Shown here: one piece after another, positions 8,468-15,057 of the stretch | Layout: each line of letters opens with the position of its first letter | How positions within the stretch are numbered: the stretch's first letter is position 1 | Origin: Calditrichota bacterium | GTDB taxonomy: Bacteria; Calditrichota; Calditrichia; RBG-13-44-9 | Reading direction: 5' to 3' | DNA length: 16,905 bases | Assembly: GCA_024276455.1 (NCBI GenBank) | Contig: JAJRXE010000046.1 | Location: 1-16,905 of the forward strand | Program-made: the position numbers and the translations under genes | Notes under the pieces: model-generated | The model's database searches: none | The model's input: only the letters and a program-made list of their open reading frames with translations | What the model was told of the DNA's origin: nothing

Positions 8468-8699
8468 TTAAAAAACAAGACCCGCTCCGCCAATGTACTC
8501 GTCCCAGAAAAACACCTCGCAGCTTTCACAAGCACCCACCACCACAAAATCCGGTTCATTCTGCAACACCAATCCCCCCCAGCAGACGCATTAGCTGTCT
8601 TCAACGTTCGTAACTGCAAATATTTTTTCCGGATAGTTTGGCTTCTACAGGAATTATTCCGTAACAACCTCACTCATTCTCGTGTTCAACTTTTACCAT
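8468..8699 (-). pseudogene. Possible decayed reading frame
   Basis: On the minus strand, 40 codons from 8590 to 8471 end at a TAA (8468-8470). They read like protein: the segment NEPDFVVVGACESCEVFFWD is mostly G-starting codons, a pattern typical of real coding sequence. The same frame is interrupted by TAA at 8591-8593. Upstream of that it continues with KPNYPEKIFAVTNVEDS, and before that it meets further stops. An ATG at 8699 begins a short in-phase-like peptide MVKVEHENE in a neighbouring frame. Together this suggests a small gene broken by stops and a frameshift. A run of seven G sits near the last interruption. I do not recognise the family. The alternative is chance open sequence, so confidence is low. 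Confidence 0.3.
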
Positions 8700-9013
8700 C
8701 AAGAAAGCTTTGAAAAAATTTTACCTCTCACATGGACGCCAGAACGCAATATTTTATTTACATTAAATTTGTAAATTATTACCTGTGAAGCGATTGAATT
8801 TATCAAATAGAGGTATCGTTAATCGTAATATGTTGAATTTATCTGGGTTATATTTATTATTCATTGGAACTTCTTTTTCTTGTGCGAGAATAAATCAAAG
8901 ATTTCAAATTTTCTTTGCTGAATACATTCGGCGCCTGAAATTGCCACAGAGCAGTCCAGATGTTTCTTTAGAACACGATAATTAAAAAACAGAAACCTGG
9001 AGTATTGAAACCC

Positions 9014-9048
9014 AACAAAAAACCACCGCCCAAAATAAACGGTGGTTT
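9014..9048 (-). terminator. Rho-independent terminator of the dcw operon
   Basis: AAACCACCG (9020-9028) and CGGTGGTTT (9040-9048) form a perfect nine-pair stem with an 11-base loop. Read on the minus strand, the stem ends in a run of six T (9022-9017) and then GTT, the classic intrinsic terminator form. It lies 165 bases beyond the ftsZ stop codon. On the plus strand the hairpin is followed by CATTTTC, so it might also stop readthrough from the symporter gene, though less efficiently. Confidence 0.85.
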
Positions 9049-9212
9049 CATTTTCGGAAATTTCCAGAGGAGGTCAAAACAGGCGATACCGATCCCGCCC
9101 GGTTTTGGGACCGGTAAAACACTTATTTACAACAAAAACAACTCATTACAAAACATTTCGTTCGCTTTTAAACAGCGAGTTCTGCCGCTCAGCTTCGGGC
9201 AGAGCCCCGTTT

Positions 9213-10388
9213 TCAATCAATTTGTTTGCGCAGGAAAGTAGGAATATCGATATCGTCCAACGGCAGCTTCAATTCCCCGTCCTTTTCTTTCTTTTCGCTG
9301 TGCAGCGGCAACGTTTGCACATTGCTCTTTTTCTTCTTGTCTTCCCGCATATAGGTCGGCAAATCCAATAACCGGCGATCTTTCGCTTTCGGTTCTTCCC
9401 TGCCGGGGGTACCCTGGCGCGCCTCGGTGTCGAAACCGGTGGCAATCACGGTTACGAAAATGGCATCGTTCAGTTTGTGGTCAATTACGGCACCGAAGAT
9501 AATATTCGCCTTGTCTCCCACTTCCTCGTAAATAATGGAGGTCGCTTCGTTGATGTCGTGCAGGGTCATCTGCGGTCCGCCGGTAATATTCACCAGCACC
9601 CCCTGGGCGCCGCGAATGGAGACGCCTTCCAGCAAGGGACTGCTGATGGCCTGCTGAGCCGCCTGAGCCGCCTTGCCCTCGCCGCTGGCGTAACCGGTCC
9701 CCATCAGGGCATGGCCCATTTCCGACATCACGGTGCGCACGTCGGCAAAATCCAGATTAATCAGACCGGGAATGGTGATCAGGTCCGAAATTCCCTTGGT
9801 GGCATGGAGCAGCACTTCGTCCGCCACCTTAAACGCGTCCAGCAGGGGGGTGGACTTGTCCACCACGGCAAAGAGGCGCTGATTGGGAATCACAATCAAG
9901 GTGTCCACACTCTGACGCAGCTCCTCAATGCCCTGTTCGGCCCGCTGCATGCGTTTCATTCCTTCAAAGTGGAACGGTTTGGTCACAATGGCTACCGTCA
10001 ATGCCCCCAGGTCCTTGGCAATTTCCGCCACCACCGGAGCGGCACCCGTGCCGGTTCCCCCACCCATTCCGGCGGTCACAAACACCATGTCCGCGCCGGA
10101 GAGGGCTTCAATGACGTCCTCTTTGTCCTCCTCAATGGCCCGCCGGCCGATTTCGGGATTCGCACCAGCTCCCAGCCCGTGGGTCAGTTTCTTGCCGATC
10201 TGAATCTTAATATCGGCTTTGTTCTGATCCAGCGCCTGAGCATCGGTGTTCACCGAAATAAAATCCACGCCCTGCAAGCCGGCTTCCACCATGGTATTAA
10301 TGGCGTTGCCACCCGCTCCACCAATACCAATTACCTTTAACCGGGCATGCTGCTCAAATCCTTCGTCCAGTAAAATTGGATTATCCAT
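9213..10388 (-). CDS. ftsZ: Cell division protein FtsZ
   Basis: FtsZ is the tubulin-like GTPase that polymerises into the cytoplasmic Z-ring and recruits the division machinery. It has 391 residues, the usual size. The ATG at 10388 has a strong GGAGG seven bases upstream (10396-10400). The GTP-binding start VIGIGGAGGNA is at residues 19-29 and the tubulin signature GGGTGTG at 109-115. The T7 loop NLDFADV is at 211-217, with D213 and D216 expected to trigger GTP hydrolysis in the adjacent subunit. A charged, variable linker follows from about 320. The protein ends in DIDIPTFLRKQID, the conserved peptide that binds FtsA. It is the last gene of the dcw cluster. The 160-base gap before it, unlike the tight spacing of ftsQ and ftsA, may allow separate control. 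Confidence 0.99.
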   Translation of the reverse strand: MDNPILLDEGFEQHARLKVIGIGGAGGNAINTMVEAGLQGVDFISVNTDAQALDQNKADIKIQIGKKLTHGLGAGANPEIGRRAIEEDKEDVIEALSGADMVFVTAGMGGGTGTGAAPVVAEIAKDLGALTVAIVTKPFHFEGMKRMQRAEQGIEELRQSVDTLIVIPNQRLFAVVDKSTPLLDAFKVADEVLLHATKGISDLITIPGLINLDFADVRTVMSEMGHALMGTGYASGEGKAAQAAQQAISSPLLEGVSIRGAQGVLVNITGGPQMTLHDINEATSIIYEEVGDKANIIFGAVIDHKLNDAIFVTVIATGFDTEARQGTPGREEPKAKDRRLLDLPTYMREDKKKKSNVQTLPLHSEKKEKDGELKLPLDDIDIPTFLRKQID

Positions 10389-10460
10389 TAAAGAACCTCC
10401 TCTGTTAGTAAATTTCCGGGACTTATTATTTCAATTAAATTAATGATTTTCTGTTAAAAC

Positions 10461-10487
10461 GACCCGTGACCCGGGTCAAAGCGCTTT
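10461..10487 (-). promoter_or_regulatory. Palindromes in the ftsA-ftsZ gap (possible attenuator or operator)
   Basis: The perfect palindrome TGACCCGGGTCA (10467-10478) directly adjoins AAAGCGCTTT (10478-10487). GACCCG (10461-10466) can also pair with CGGGTC (10472-10477) to form a six-pair hairpin with a five-base loop. On the minus strand this hairpin is followed by GTTTTAA, a weak terminator-like tail. It sits about 75-100 bases before the ftsZ start. It could attenuate readthrough from ftsA or be a protein-binding site. No confident promoter was recognised between it and ftsZ. Confidence 0.4.
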
Positions 10488-10548
10488 TCAACGATCCTTC
10501 TTTCGAAAATCCAAGGTTCATTCCGAAAAACTCTTCCGGCCTTCTATT

Positions 10549-11781
10549 TTAAAAGAACCGTTTGAACAACCGGTTGAAGCTGTTCAATACCCCGTCCCAG
10601 AGGTTTCCGTCTTTGCGCCGTCGGATCAGCGAATCCTCGTGGAAGCGATGTCCGTAAAGGGTCAGTCCCACGGCAGTGGAATAAATGGGACTGCGCACCG
10701 ATTCAGTGAGACCGCCCAGGTATTTCGGCACCCCCAACTTCACCGGCACCCCCCAGATGCGTTCGGCCAGCTCCACGGTTCCGGGCAACATGGCTCCGCC
10801 CCCGGTAATCACCGCACCGGCCGCCATGAGCTCCATTAAATCGGATTTCTGCATTTCCTGGAAAGCCAGCTCCAGAATTTCTTCCATGCGCGGCTGGATG
10901 ATGTCAATCAGCACCGAGCGGGAAATAACCCGCGGGGCTCGACCACCCACTCCGGGCACAGTGAGGGTCTCGTTCTGTTGCACCATGGTCGAAAGAGCAC
11001 ACCCGTGATCAATTTTGATCTGTTCCGCCTGCTCGATGGGTGTCCGCAGCCCAATGGCGATGTCATTGGTCACATGCTGGCCGCCCAACGCCACCACCGA
11101 GGTGTGCCGAATGTGCCCTTCGAAAAACATGGCCACATCGGTGGTACCGCCTCCCAGGTCCACCAGGGCCACACCCAGATTGCGTTCGTCGTCGTCCAGT
11201 ACGGCCAGACTGCTGGCCAGCGGTTCCAGAATAATCTCTTCCACCTCGTAACCGGCCCGTTGCACGCTCTTCACGATATTCTGGGCCGAGGTGACCGCCG
11301 CCGTCACAATGTGTACCTCTACTTCCAGCCGCACTCCGGAGAGTCCCACCGGATCGGGAATGCCGTCCTGATCGTCCACAATGTACTCCTGGGGAATTAC
11401 GTGAATAATCTCGCGGTCGATTGGCAGAGCCAGCGCCTTGGCGGCGTTAATGGCCCGCTCCACATCCTCCTCGGTAATCTCATGGTCTTCCCGGGCGACT
11501 CCAACGACCCCTTTGCTGTTCAGGCTGCGAATGTGGTCTCCGGCAATCCCCACAAAGACGCTTTCCACCTCCACCCCGGCCATGTTTTCCGCTTCCATGA
11601 GCGCCTGCTGAATGGACTGCACCGTCTGGTCGATGTTCACCACCACACCTTTGCGCAGCCCATGAGAAGGGGCACTGCCGATTCCCACCACATTCAGGCG
11701 CCCGTCCAGATCCTCCCGGACAATGACGGCGCACACTTTGGTGGTACCAATATCCAACCCGGTAATAATGCGACTTTCCAT
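10549..11781 (-). CDS. ftsA: Cell division protein FtsA
   Basis: FtsA is an actin-like ATPase that anchors FtsZ filaments to the inner membrane and signals to the septal synthesis machinery. It has 410 residues from the ATG at 11781. The AGGA of its ribosome site overlaps the ftsQ stop codon, and the gap between the genes is only ten bases. Phosphate-binding segments are visible: GLDIGTTKVCA near residues 8-18 and VDLGGGTTD at 207-215. The adenosine-binding GGGAMLPG lies at about 333. The FtsA-specific 1C (SHS2) domain occupies roughly 85-160. The C-terminus, VLNSFNRLFKRFF, is an amphipathic membrane-targeting helix as expected. Nothing essential appears missing. Confidence 0.99.
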   Translation of the reverse strand: MESRIITGLDIGTTKVCAVIVREDLDGRLNVVGIGSAPSHGLRKGVVVNIDQTVQSIQQALMEAENMAGVEVESVFVGIAGDHIRSLNSKGVVGVAREDHEITEEDVERAINAAKALALPIDREIIHVIPQEYIVDDQDGIPDPVGLSGVRLEVEVHIVTAAVTSAQNIVKSVQRAGYEVEEIILEPLASSLAVLDDDERNLGVALVDLGGGTTDVAMFFEGHIRHTSVVALGGQHVTNDIAIGLRTPIEQAEQIKIDHGCALSTMVQQNETLTVPGVGGRAPRVISRSVLIDIIQPRMEEILELAFQEMQKSDLMELMAAGAVITGGGAMLPGTVELAERIWGVPVKLGVPKYLGGLTESVRSPIYSTAVGLTLYGHRFHEDSLIRRRKDGNLWDGVLNSFNRLFKRFF

Positions 11782-11791
11782 GCTTGTTTTC

Positions 11792-12616
11792 CTAACTTTT
11801 CCTGGTCAAAATAATACGGTTCTCAAAACTCAAATCAATTTTTTTAATTCGATCTAACTCACTAAGAATGCCGGATTTACGCATCAGCTGGCTTAATAAA
11901 TACAGTTTCTGATAATGATCATTTTCGCCCAGAGTTACCCGGGCTCCACCGCGAATCAGATAAATGGTGGGAGGTTGTTTAATATTAAGGTGAATTTCGG
12001 AAATAACATGAAATAAACCGTCGTCCACTTCTTTTATTTTTTGAATCAAACCCAGCGCTTCCAGCAACGGTTGACGATCCTGCAACAATTTTCGGACAGT
12101 CAATCCAGAAATTAAGGGTAAATTCTGCAAATCCATGTCGGGTTTCTTAAGCAAAATCACACCTCGGCGATCCACCATGTACACCCGATGATCCACCAGG
12201 TAAGCCACCGGCTGACGTTCCTGCACCGCAATCACCAGGGTGGAAGGCAGGGACCGGCTCACACTTACCCCTTCCAGGTATTTAATGCGCTTCAGAATCC
12301 GTTCCGCCACCCGATTGGGGTCCAGTTCCATCAGGCGCATGCCCGGTTGCAGCTTGGCCGCCCCCACAATTTCCGCTTCGCTAATGTAGCGGTTCCCGCT
12401 CACCTCAATGTTACGCAGCACAAACATGTCGCTGTGCTGTACCAGGTGATTGGCCAGTCGGTAAAATCCGTAACCGCTAACCAGCAATACGGTCAGTACT
12501 AGAACCGTCGAAAAGGACGGAAAGGGCGCCTTTTCGCGGCGTCTGCTTTTATCCGTTCGATACCGAGCCGGCGGCGGGTAATTCCACCGCGCGTTTTTCT
12601 TCCGTGGTGAAGCCAA
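11792..12616 (-). CDS. ftsQ: Cell division protein FtsQ/DivIB
   Basis: FtsQ is a bitopic inner-membrane protein that links early and late divisome proteins. It has 274 residues. The N-terminus is a basic cytoplasmic tail. One membrane helix covers about 36-53 (STVLVLTVLLVSGYGFYRL). A POTRA domain covers about 66-135 (LRNIEVSGNRYISEAEI), followed by the beta domain (LPSTLVIAVQERQPVAYLVD, VDRRGVIL). The start is a TTG at 12616, chosen because GGAGGTG lies seven bases upstream. No ATG is available before the membrane segment. This start places 68 bases of ftsQ inside the end of murB. The D-Ala-D-Ala ligase gene (ddl) that often sits between murB and ftsQ is absent here. Sequence conservation in this family is low, but position and domain order make the call firm. 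Confidence 0.95.
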   Translation of the reverse strand: MASPRKKNARWNYPPPARYRTDKSRRREKAPFPSFSTVLVLTVLLVSGYGFYRLANHLVQHSDMFVLRNIEVSGNRYISEAEIVGAAKLQPGMRLMELDPNRVAERILKRIKYLEGVSVSRSLPSTLVIAVQERQPVAYLVDHRVYMVDRRGVILLKKPDMDLQNLPLISGLTVRKLLQDRQPLLEALGLIQKIKEVDDGLFHVISEIHLNIKQPPTIYLIRGGARVTLGENDHYQKLYLLSQLMRKSGILSELDRIKKIDLSFENRIILTRKS

Positions 12617-13529
12617 CGAGTTTCACCTCCAATTCTAACCAAACCTGAAATTTTTCGTACACTTTCTGCTGCACCGCCCGAATCAATCGGTAAATGTCCT
12701 GGGCGGTGGCGTGCTGGTAATTCACAATGAAATTGGCATGTTTGGGAGACACCATAGCGCCTCCAATGCGCATTCCCTTACAACCCGCCTGTTCGATGAA
12801 CGCACCAGCGTACCCTCCGGGGGGACGTTTGAACACGCTTCCACAGGAGCCATACTCCAGCGGCTGGCGGGCTTCCCGGCGGGCAAGAATGTCCATTCTG
12901 GCAGCCCGCAAAACCTCCCGGTTACCCGCTTCCAACCTTAACCGGACGGTGGTCAGAATTTTACCCTGCAGCCCTTCGGCCCGACGGTACCCAAACCCTG
13001 CTTCGGAAGCGGGAATCCGAAGCGGTTCGCCCGCCGGTGTCAGGGCGGTCACCCATTCCACCCGGTCTCCGATTTCCCCTGTAAAGGCGCCGGCATTCAT
13101 GCGCAGGGCGCCACCCACCGTGCCGGGAATTCCAGCCATGAATTCCAATCCCGCCAGACTGTGCTCTTCGCAGTACAAAACCAGGTCGCTCACCAGCGCG
13201 CCGGCGCCGGCGGTCACTCCGAGACCCTGATGGGAAATCCGAGAACGGCAGCGTCCCAACCGAATGACCAGCATGTCCAGTCCCTGGTCGTGTACCAGAA
13301 TATTAGAACCGCTTCCCAGAATAAAAACCGGGACATCTTCCTGGTGACAACGGCGCAACACCTGCTGCAAAGCAGATTCGTTTGGCGGTTCAAAAAACAC
13401 CCGGGCGGGCCCTCCCACCTGGTAGGTGGTGTGACGGCTCAACGGCTCGTTCCAAAGGACCTGCCCCGGGAATTGCTGTTCCAATTCCGTTCCCAGCCGT
13501 TCCAGACGATGTTGTAACGTTGCTACCAA
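12549..13529 (-). CDS. murB: UDP-N-acetylenolpyruvoylglucosamine reductase MurB
   Basis: MurB is a cytoplasmic FAD enzyme that reduces UDP-GlcNAc-enolpyruvate to UDP-MurNAc with NADPH. A TTG at 13529 with AGGA six bases upstream gives 326 residues. A GTG at 13565 would add 12 residues but lies inside the upstream repeat element and has no ribosome site. FAD-binding segments are TTYQVGGPARVF, ILGSGSNILV and FMAGIPGTVGGALRMNAGA. The catalytic region YGSCGSVFKRP supplies the serine proton donor. The YAGAFIEQAG and VSPKHANFIVN segments are of the Bacillus-type (type II) MurB form. After the usual end near LEVKLVGF there are about 20 extra residues (from TTEEKRAVE to SVSNG). These are exactly what overlaps ftsQ. 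Neighbours murC and murG belong to the same precursor pathway. Confidence 0.97.
   Translation of the reverse strand: MVATLQHRLERLGTELEQQFPGQVLWNEPLSRHTTYQVGGPARVFFEPPNESALQQVLRRCHQEDVPVFILGSGSNILVHDQGLDMLVIRLGRCRSRISHQGLGVTAGAGALVSDLVLYCEEHSLAGLEFMAGIPGTVGGALRMNAGAFTGEIGDRVEWVTALTPAGEPLRIPASEAGFGYRRAEGLQGKILTTVRLRLEAGNREVLRAARMDILARREARQPLEYGSCGSVFKRPPGGYAGAFIEQAGCKGMRIGGAMVSPKHANFIVNYQHATAQDIYRLIRAVQQKVYEKFQVWLELEVKLVGFTTEEKRAVELPAAGSVSNG
12624..12630 (-). promoter_or_regulatory. Shine-Dalgarno sequence setting the ftsQ TTG start
   Basis: On the minus strand these bases read GGAGGTG, a strong match to the 16S rRNA anti-SD sequence. They lie seven bases before the TTG at 12616 and inside the murB coding region. 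This is the main reason to accept a non-ATG start and the long overlap. Confidence 0.8.
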
Positions 13530-13549
13530 AATCGTTTCCTTCTTTTTAT

Positions 13550-13657
13550 GGCACACGGAAAACACGGACGAAACGGATTTCCACCGCCTTCTTATTTCTA
13601 ATTCAAAAATTTATTTGCTATTTCCGGTCTGTGTTTCATCAGTGCTCATCCGTATCC
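13550..13657. repeat. Imperfect inverted-repeat element filling the murC-murB gap
   Basis: Two arms, 13550-13580 and 13624-13657, are imperfect inverted copies. Both are built from ACGGA, CACGGA/CACTGA and GAAAC blocks, with an AT-rich 43-base centre. The element starts at the murC stop codon and ends about 20 bases before the murB start. Its short CCGTGT/CGGAT motifs resemble non-coding repeats I recall as scattered through intergenic regions of many environmental bacteria. No open reading frame or transposase is present. It may be a mobile palindromic element or an RNA hairpin within the operon mRNA. Confidence 0.6.
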
Positions 13658-15057
13658 TATTTTTTCCGGGCAGATATTTCCCGTTGTTTAAACTTTTCCA
13701 CCAGTGCGCGGCCGGTTTTCCAGATATCCCCGGCCCCGATTGTTAGTACCAGATCACCGGGTTGAAGCAGCTTGTACACGTAATCCGCCAATTTCGTTTT
13801 GTCCGGCTCGTAGTGCACCTCGCGGTGCCCGAAACGCCGGGCGGTGTCGGCAATCAGGGCGCCGGACACCCCTTCAATCGGTTCCTCGCGGGCGGGATAC
13901 ACATCGGTTACCACCAGGACGTCCGCCTGGAAGAAAGAGCGGGCGAAATCTTCGAAAAAATTTCGCGTTCGGGAGTAAAGATGAGGCTGGAACACCGCCA
14001 CAATGCGCCGTTCCGGCCAGCCGCTGCGGGCGCCTTTCAGGGTGGCCCGGATTTCGGTGGGATGGTGGGCGTAGTCGTCCACAATCATAATGTCGTTAAA
14101 CACTCCCAACACCTCGAAACGGCGGTTTACCCCGCTGAACTTCTCCAGGCCCGCCTTAATCTTCTCGAACGGAATGTCTAACTCCAGTCCCACCCCGATG
14201 GCCGCCAGGGCATTTAACACGTTGTGTTCTCCGGGAATTTGCAGGCTCAACTGCCCCAGTTTTTTGCCCTGAAAATAGGCATTAAACCGAATCATGCCGG
14301 GAAGAAATTCCACCTGGTCGGCCTGAATATCGGCCTGCCGGTTGAATCCGTAAGTGGTAACACTGCGCTTAATGTCCTGCAAAATTTCCTGCACGCCGGG
14401 ATTGTCCAGACACACAATGACCCGGCCGTAAAAAGGCACTTTGTTGGCGAACGACACGAAGGAGTTCTTCAAATCGTCCCAGCCGTCGTACGAATCCAGG
14501 TGGTCCGGCTCAATATTGGTAATCACCGCAATGGTAGGAATCATGCGCAGGAACGATTTATCGAACTCGTCTGCTTCCGCCACCAGGAACTCGCTGCTGC
14601 CCAGCAGGGCGTTGGTGTTCAGAGAACGCACCCGTCCCCCGATGATGAGGGTGGGATCTAGTCCCCCTTCGGTGAGCACCGAGCCGGTGAGCGAGGTGGT
14701 GGTGGTTTTTCCGTGCGTTCCGGCAATGGCAATTCCAAATTTCAAGCGCATCAATTCGCCCAGCATTTCCGCCCGTTTAATTACCGGAATCTTACGGCGT
14801 TTGGCCTCCTGCACCTCGGGATTGTCTTCCGTTACAGCCGATGAGTACACCAGCACGTCGGCGCCCTCCACATGCTCCGGGGCATGTCCCTTGTAAATTT
14901 TGGCTCCAATCTCCTGCAGATGATCGGTCACCTCCGTCAGGGCACGATCGGATCCGGAAATCTGGTATCCCTGGTTCAGCAACACCTCGGCAATGCCACT
15001 CATGCCAATACCGCCAATGCCCACAAAATGAATATGTCTGATCTTACCTAACCGCAT
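13657..15057 (-). CDS. murC: UDP-N-acetylmuramate--L-alanine ligase MurC
   Basis: MurC is a cytoplasmic ATP-dependent ligase that adds L-alanine to UDP-MurNAc, the first step of the stem peptide. It has 466 residues, the normal family length, from the ATG at 15057. The N-terminal UDP-binding Rossmann fold shows HFVGIGGIGMSGIAE at 10-24. The ATP P-loop GTHGKTTTT lies at 113-121. Further Mur-ligase marks follow in order: EADEFDKSF, NIEPDHLDSYDG, IPGEHNVLNALAA, FSGVNRRFE and DDYAHHPTEI. The HFVGIGG start and DDYAHHPTE motif favour MurC over MurD, MurE or MurF. Its first 14 bases overlap the end of murG, suggesting translational coupling. The inverted-repeat element follows directly after its stop codon. 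Confidence 0.98.
   Translation of the reverse strand: MRLGKIRHIHFVGIGGIGMSGIAEVLLNQGYQISGSDRALTEVTDHLQEIGAKIYKGHAPEHVEGADVLVYSSAVTEDNPEVQEAKRRKIPVIKRAEMLGELMRLKFGIAIAGTHGKTTTTSLTGSVLTEGGLDPTLIIGGRVRSLNTNALLGSSEFLVAEADEFDKSFLRMIPTIAVITNIEPDHLDSYDGWDDLKNSFVSFANKVPFYGRVIVCLDNPGVQEILQDIKRSVTTYGFNRQADIQADQVEFLPGMIRFNAYFQGKKLGQLSLQIPGEHNVLNALAAIGVGLELDIPFEKIKAGLEKFSGVNRRFEVLGVFNDIMIVDDYAHHPTEIRATLKGARSGWPERRIVAVFQPHLYSRTRNFFEDFARSFFQADVLVVTDVYPAREEPIEGVSGALIADTARRFGHREVHYEPDKTKLADYVYKLLQPGDLVLTIGAGDIWKTGRALVEKFKQREISARKK

Larger units (their letters stand above)
8428..9212. other. Convergent intergenic region, 785 bases, no intact gene seen
   Basis: The symporter gene and ftsZ end toward each other across this gap. 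Bases 8458-8485 can form a weak GCGGG/CCCGC hairpin without a T-run. A possible decayed minus-strand frame covers 8468-8699. From about 8700 to 9000 the sequence is markedly AT-rich compared with the flanking genes. It includes an inverted repeat ATTTACA-N7-TGTAAAT at 8756-8776 and an open plus-strand frame at 8785-8985 that lacks a ribosome site and coding-like codon use. A strong minus-strand terminator lies at 9014-9048. The remainder up to ftsZ has only short stems, such as CCGGT/ACCGG at 9099-9114 and TCTGCC/GGCAGA at 9181-9203. I see no promoter or RNA gene that I can support. Confidence 0.7.

Noticed and set aside
8458..8485. GCGGG/CCCGC hairpin just after the symporter gene, considered as its terminator
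   Set aside because: The stem is short with an internal mismatch and no T-run follows on either usable side. Too weak to list as a terminator.
8785..8985. 66-codon plus-strand open frame (MKRLNLSN...) in the AT-rich gap
   Set aside because: The GTG start has no ribosome site, codon use is not coding-like, the apparent lipobox is poor (SFSC), and no family is recognised. Mentioned in the gap description only.
9005..9241. Plus-strand open frame starting with KPNKKPPPKINGG
   Set aside because: Its first part is the translated terminator hairpin and its last part is antisense to the end of ftsZ.
9477..10340. Long (287-codon) plus-strand open frame
   Set aside because: It is fully antisense to ftsZ, which has all family motifs. 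The sequence is a shadow of the GC-rich codon pattern.
10978..11814. 278-codon plus-strand open frame
   Set aside because: It is antisense to ftsA; histidine-rich, low-quality protein without recognisable motifs.
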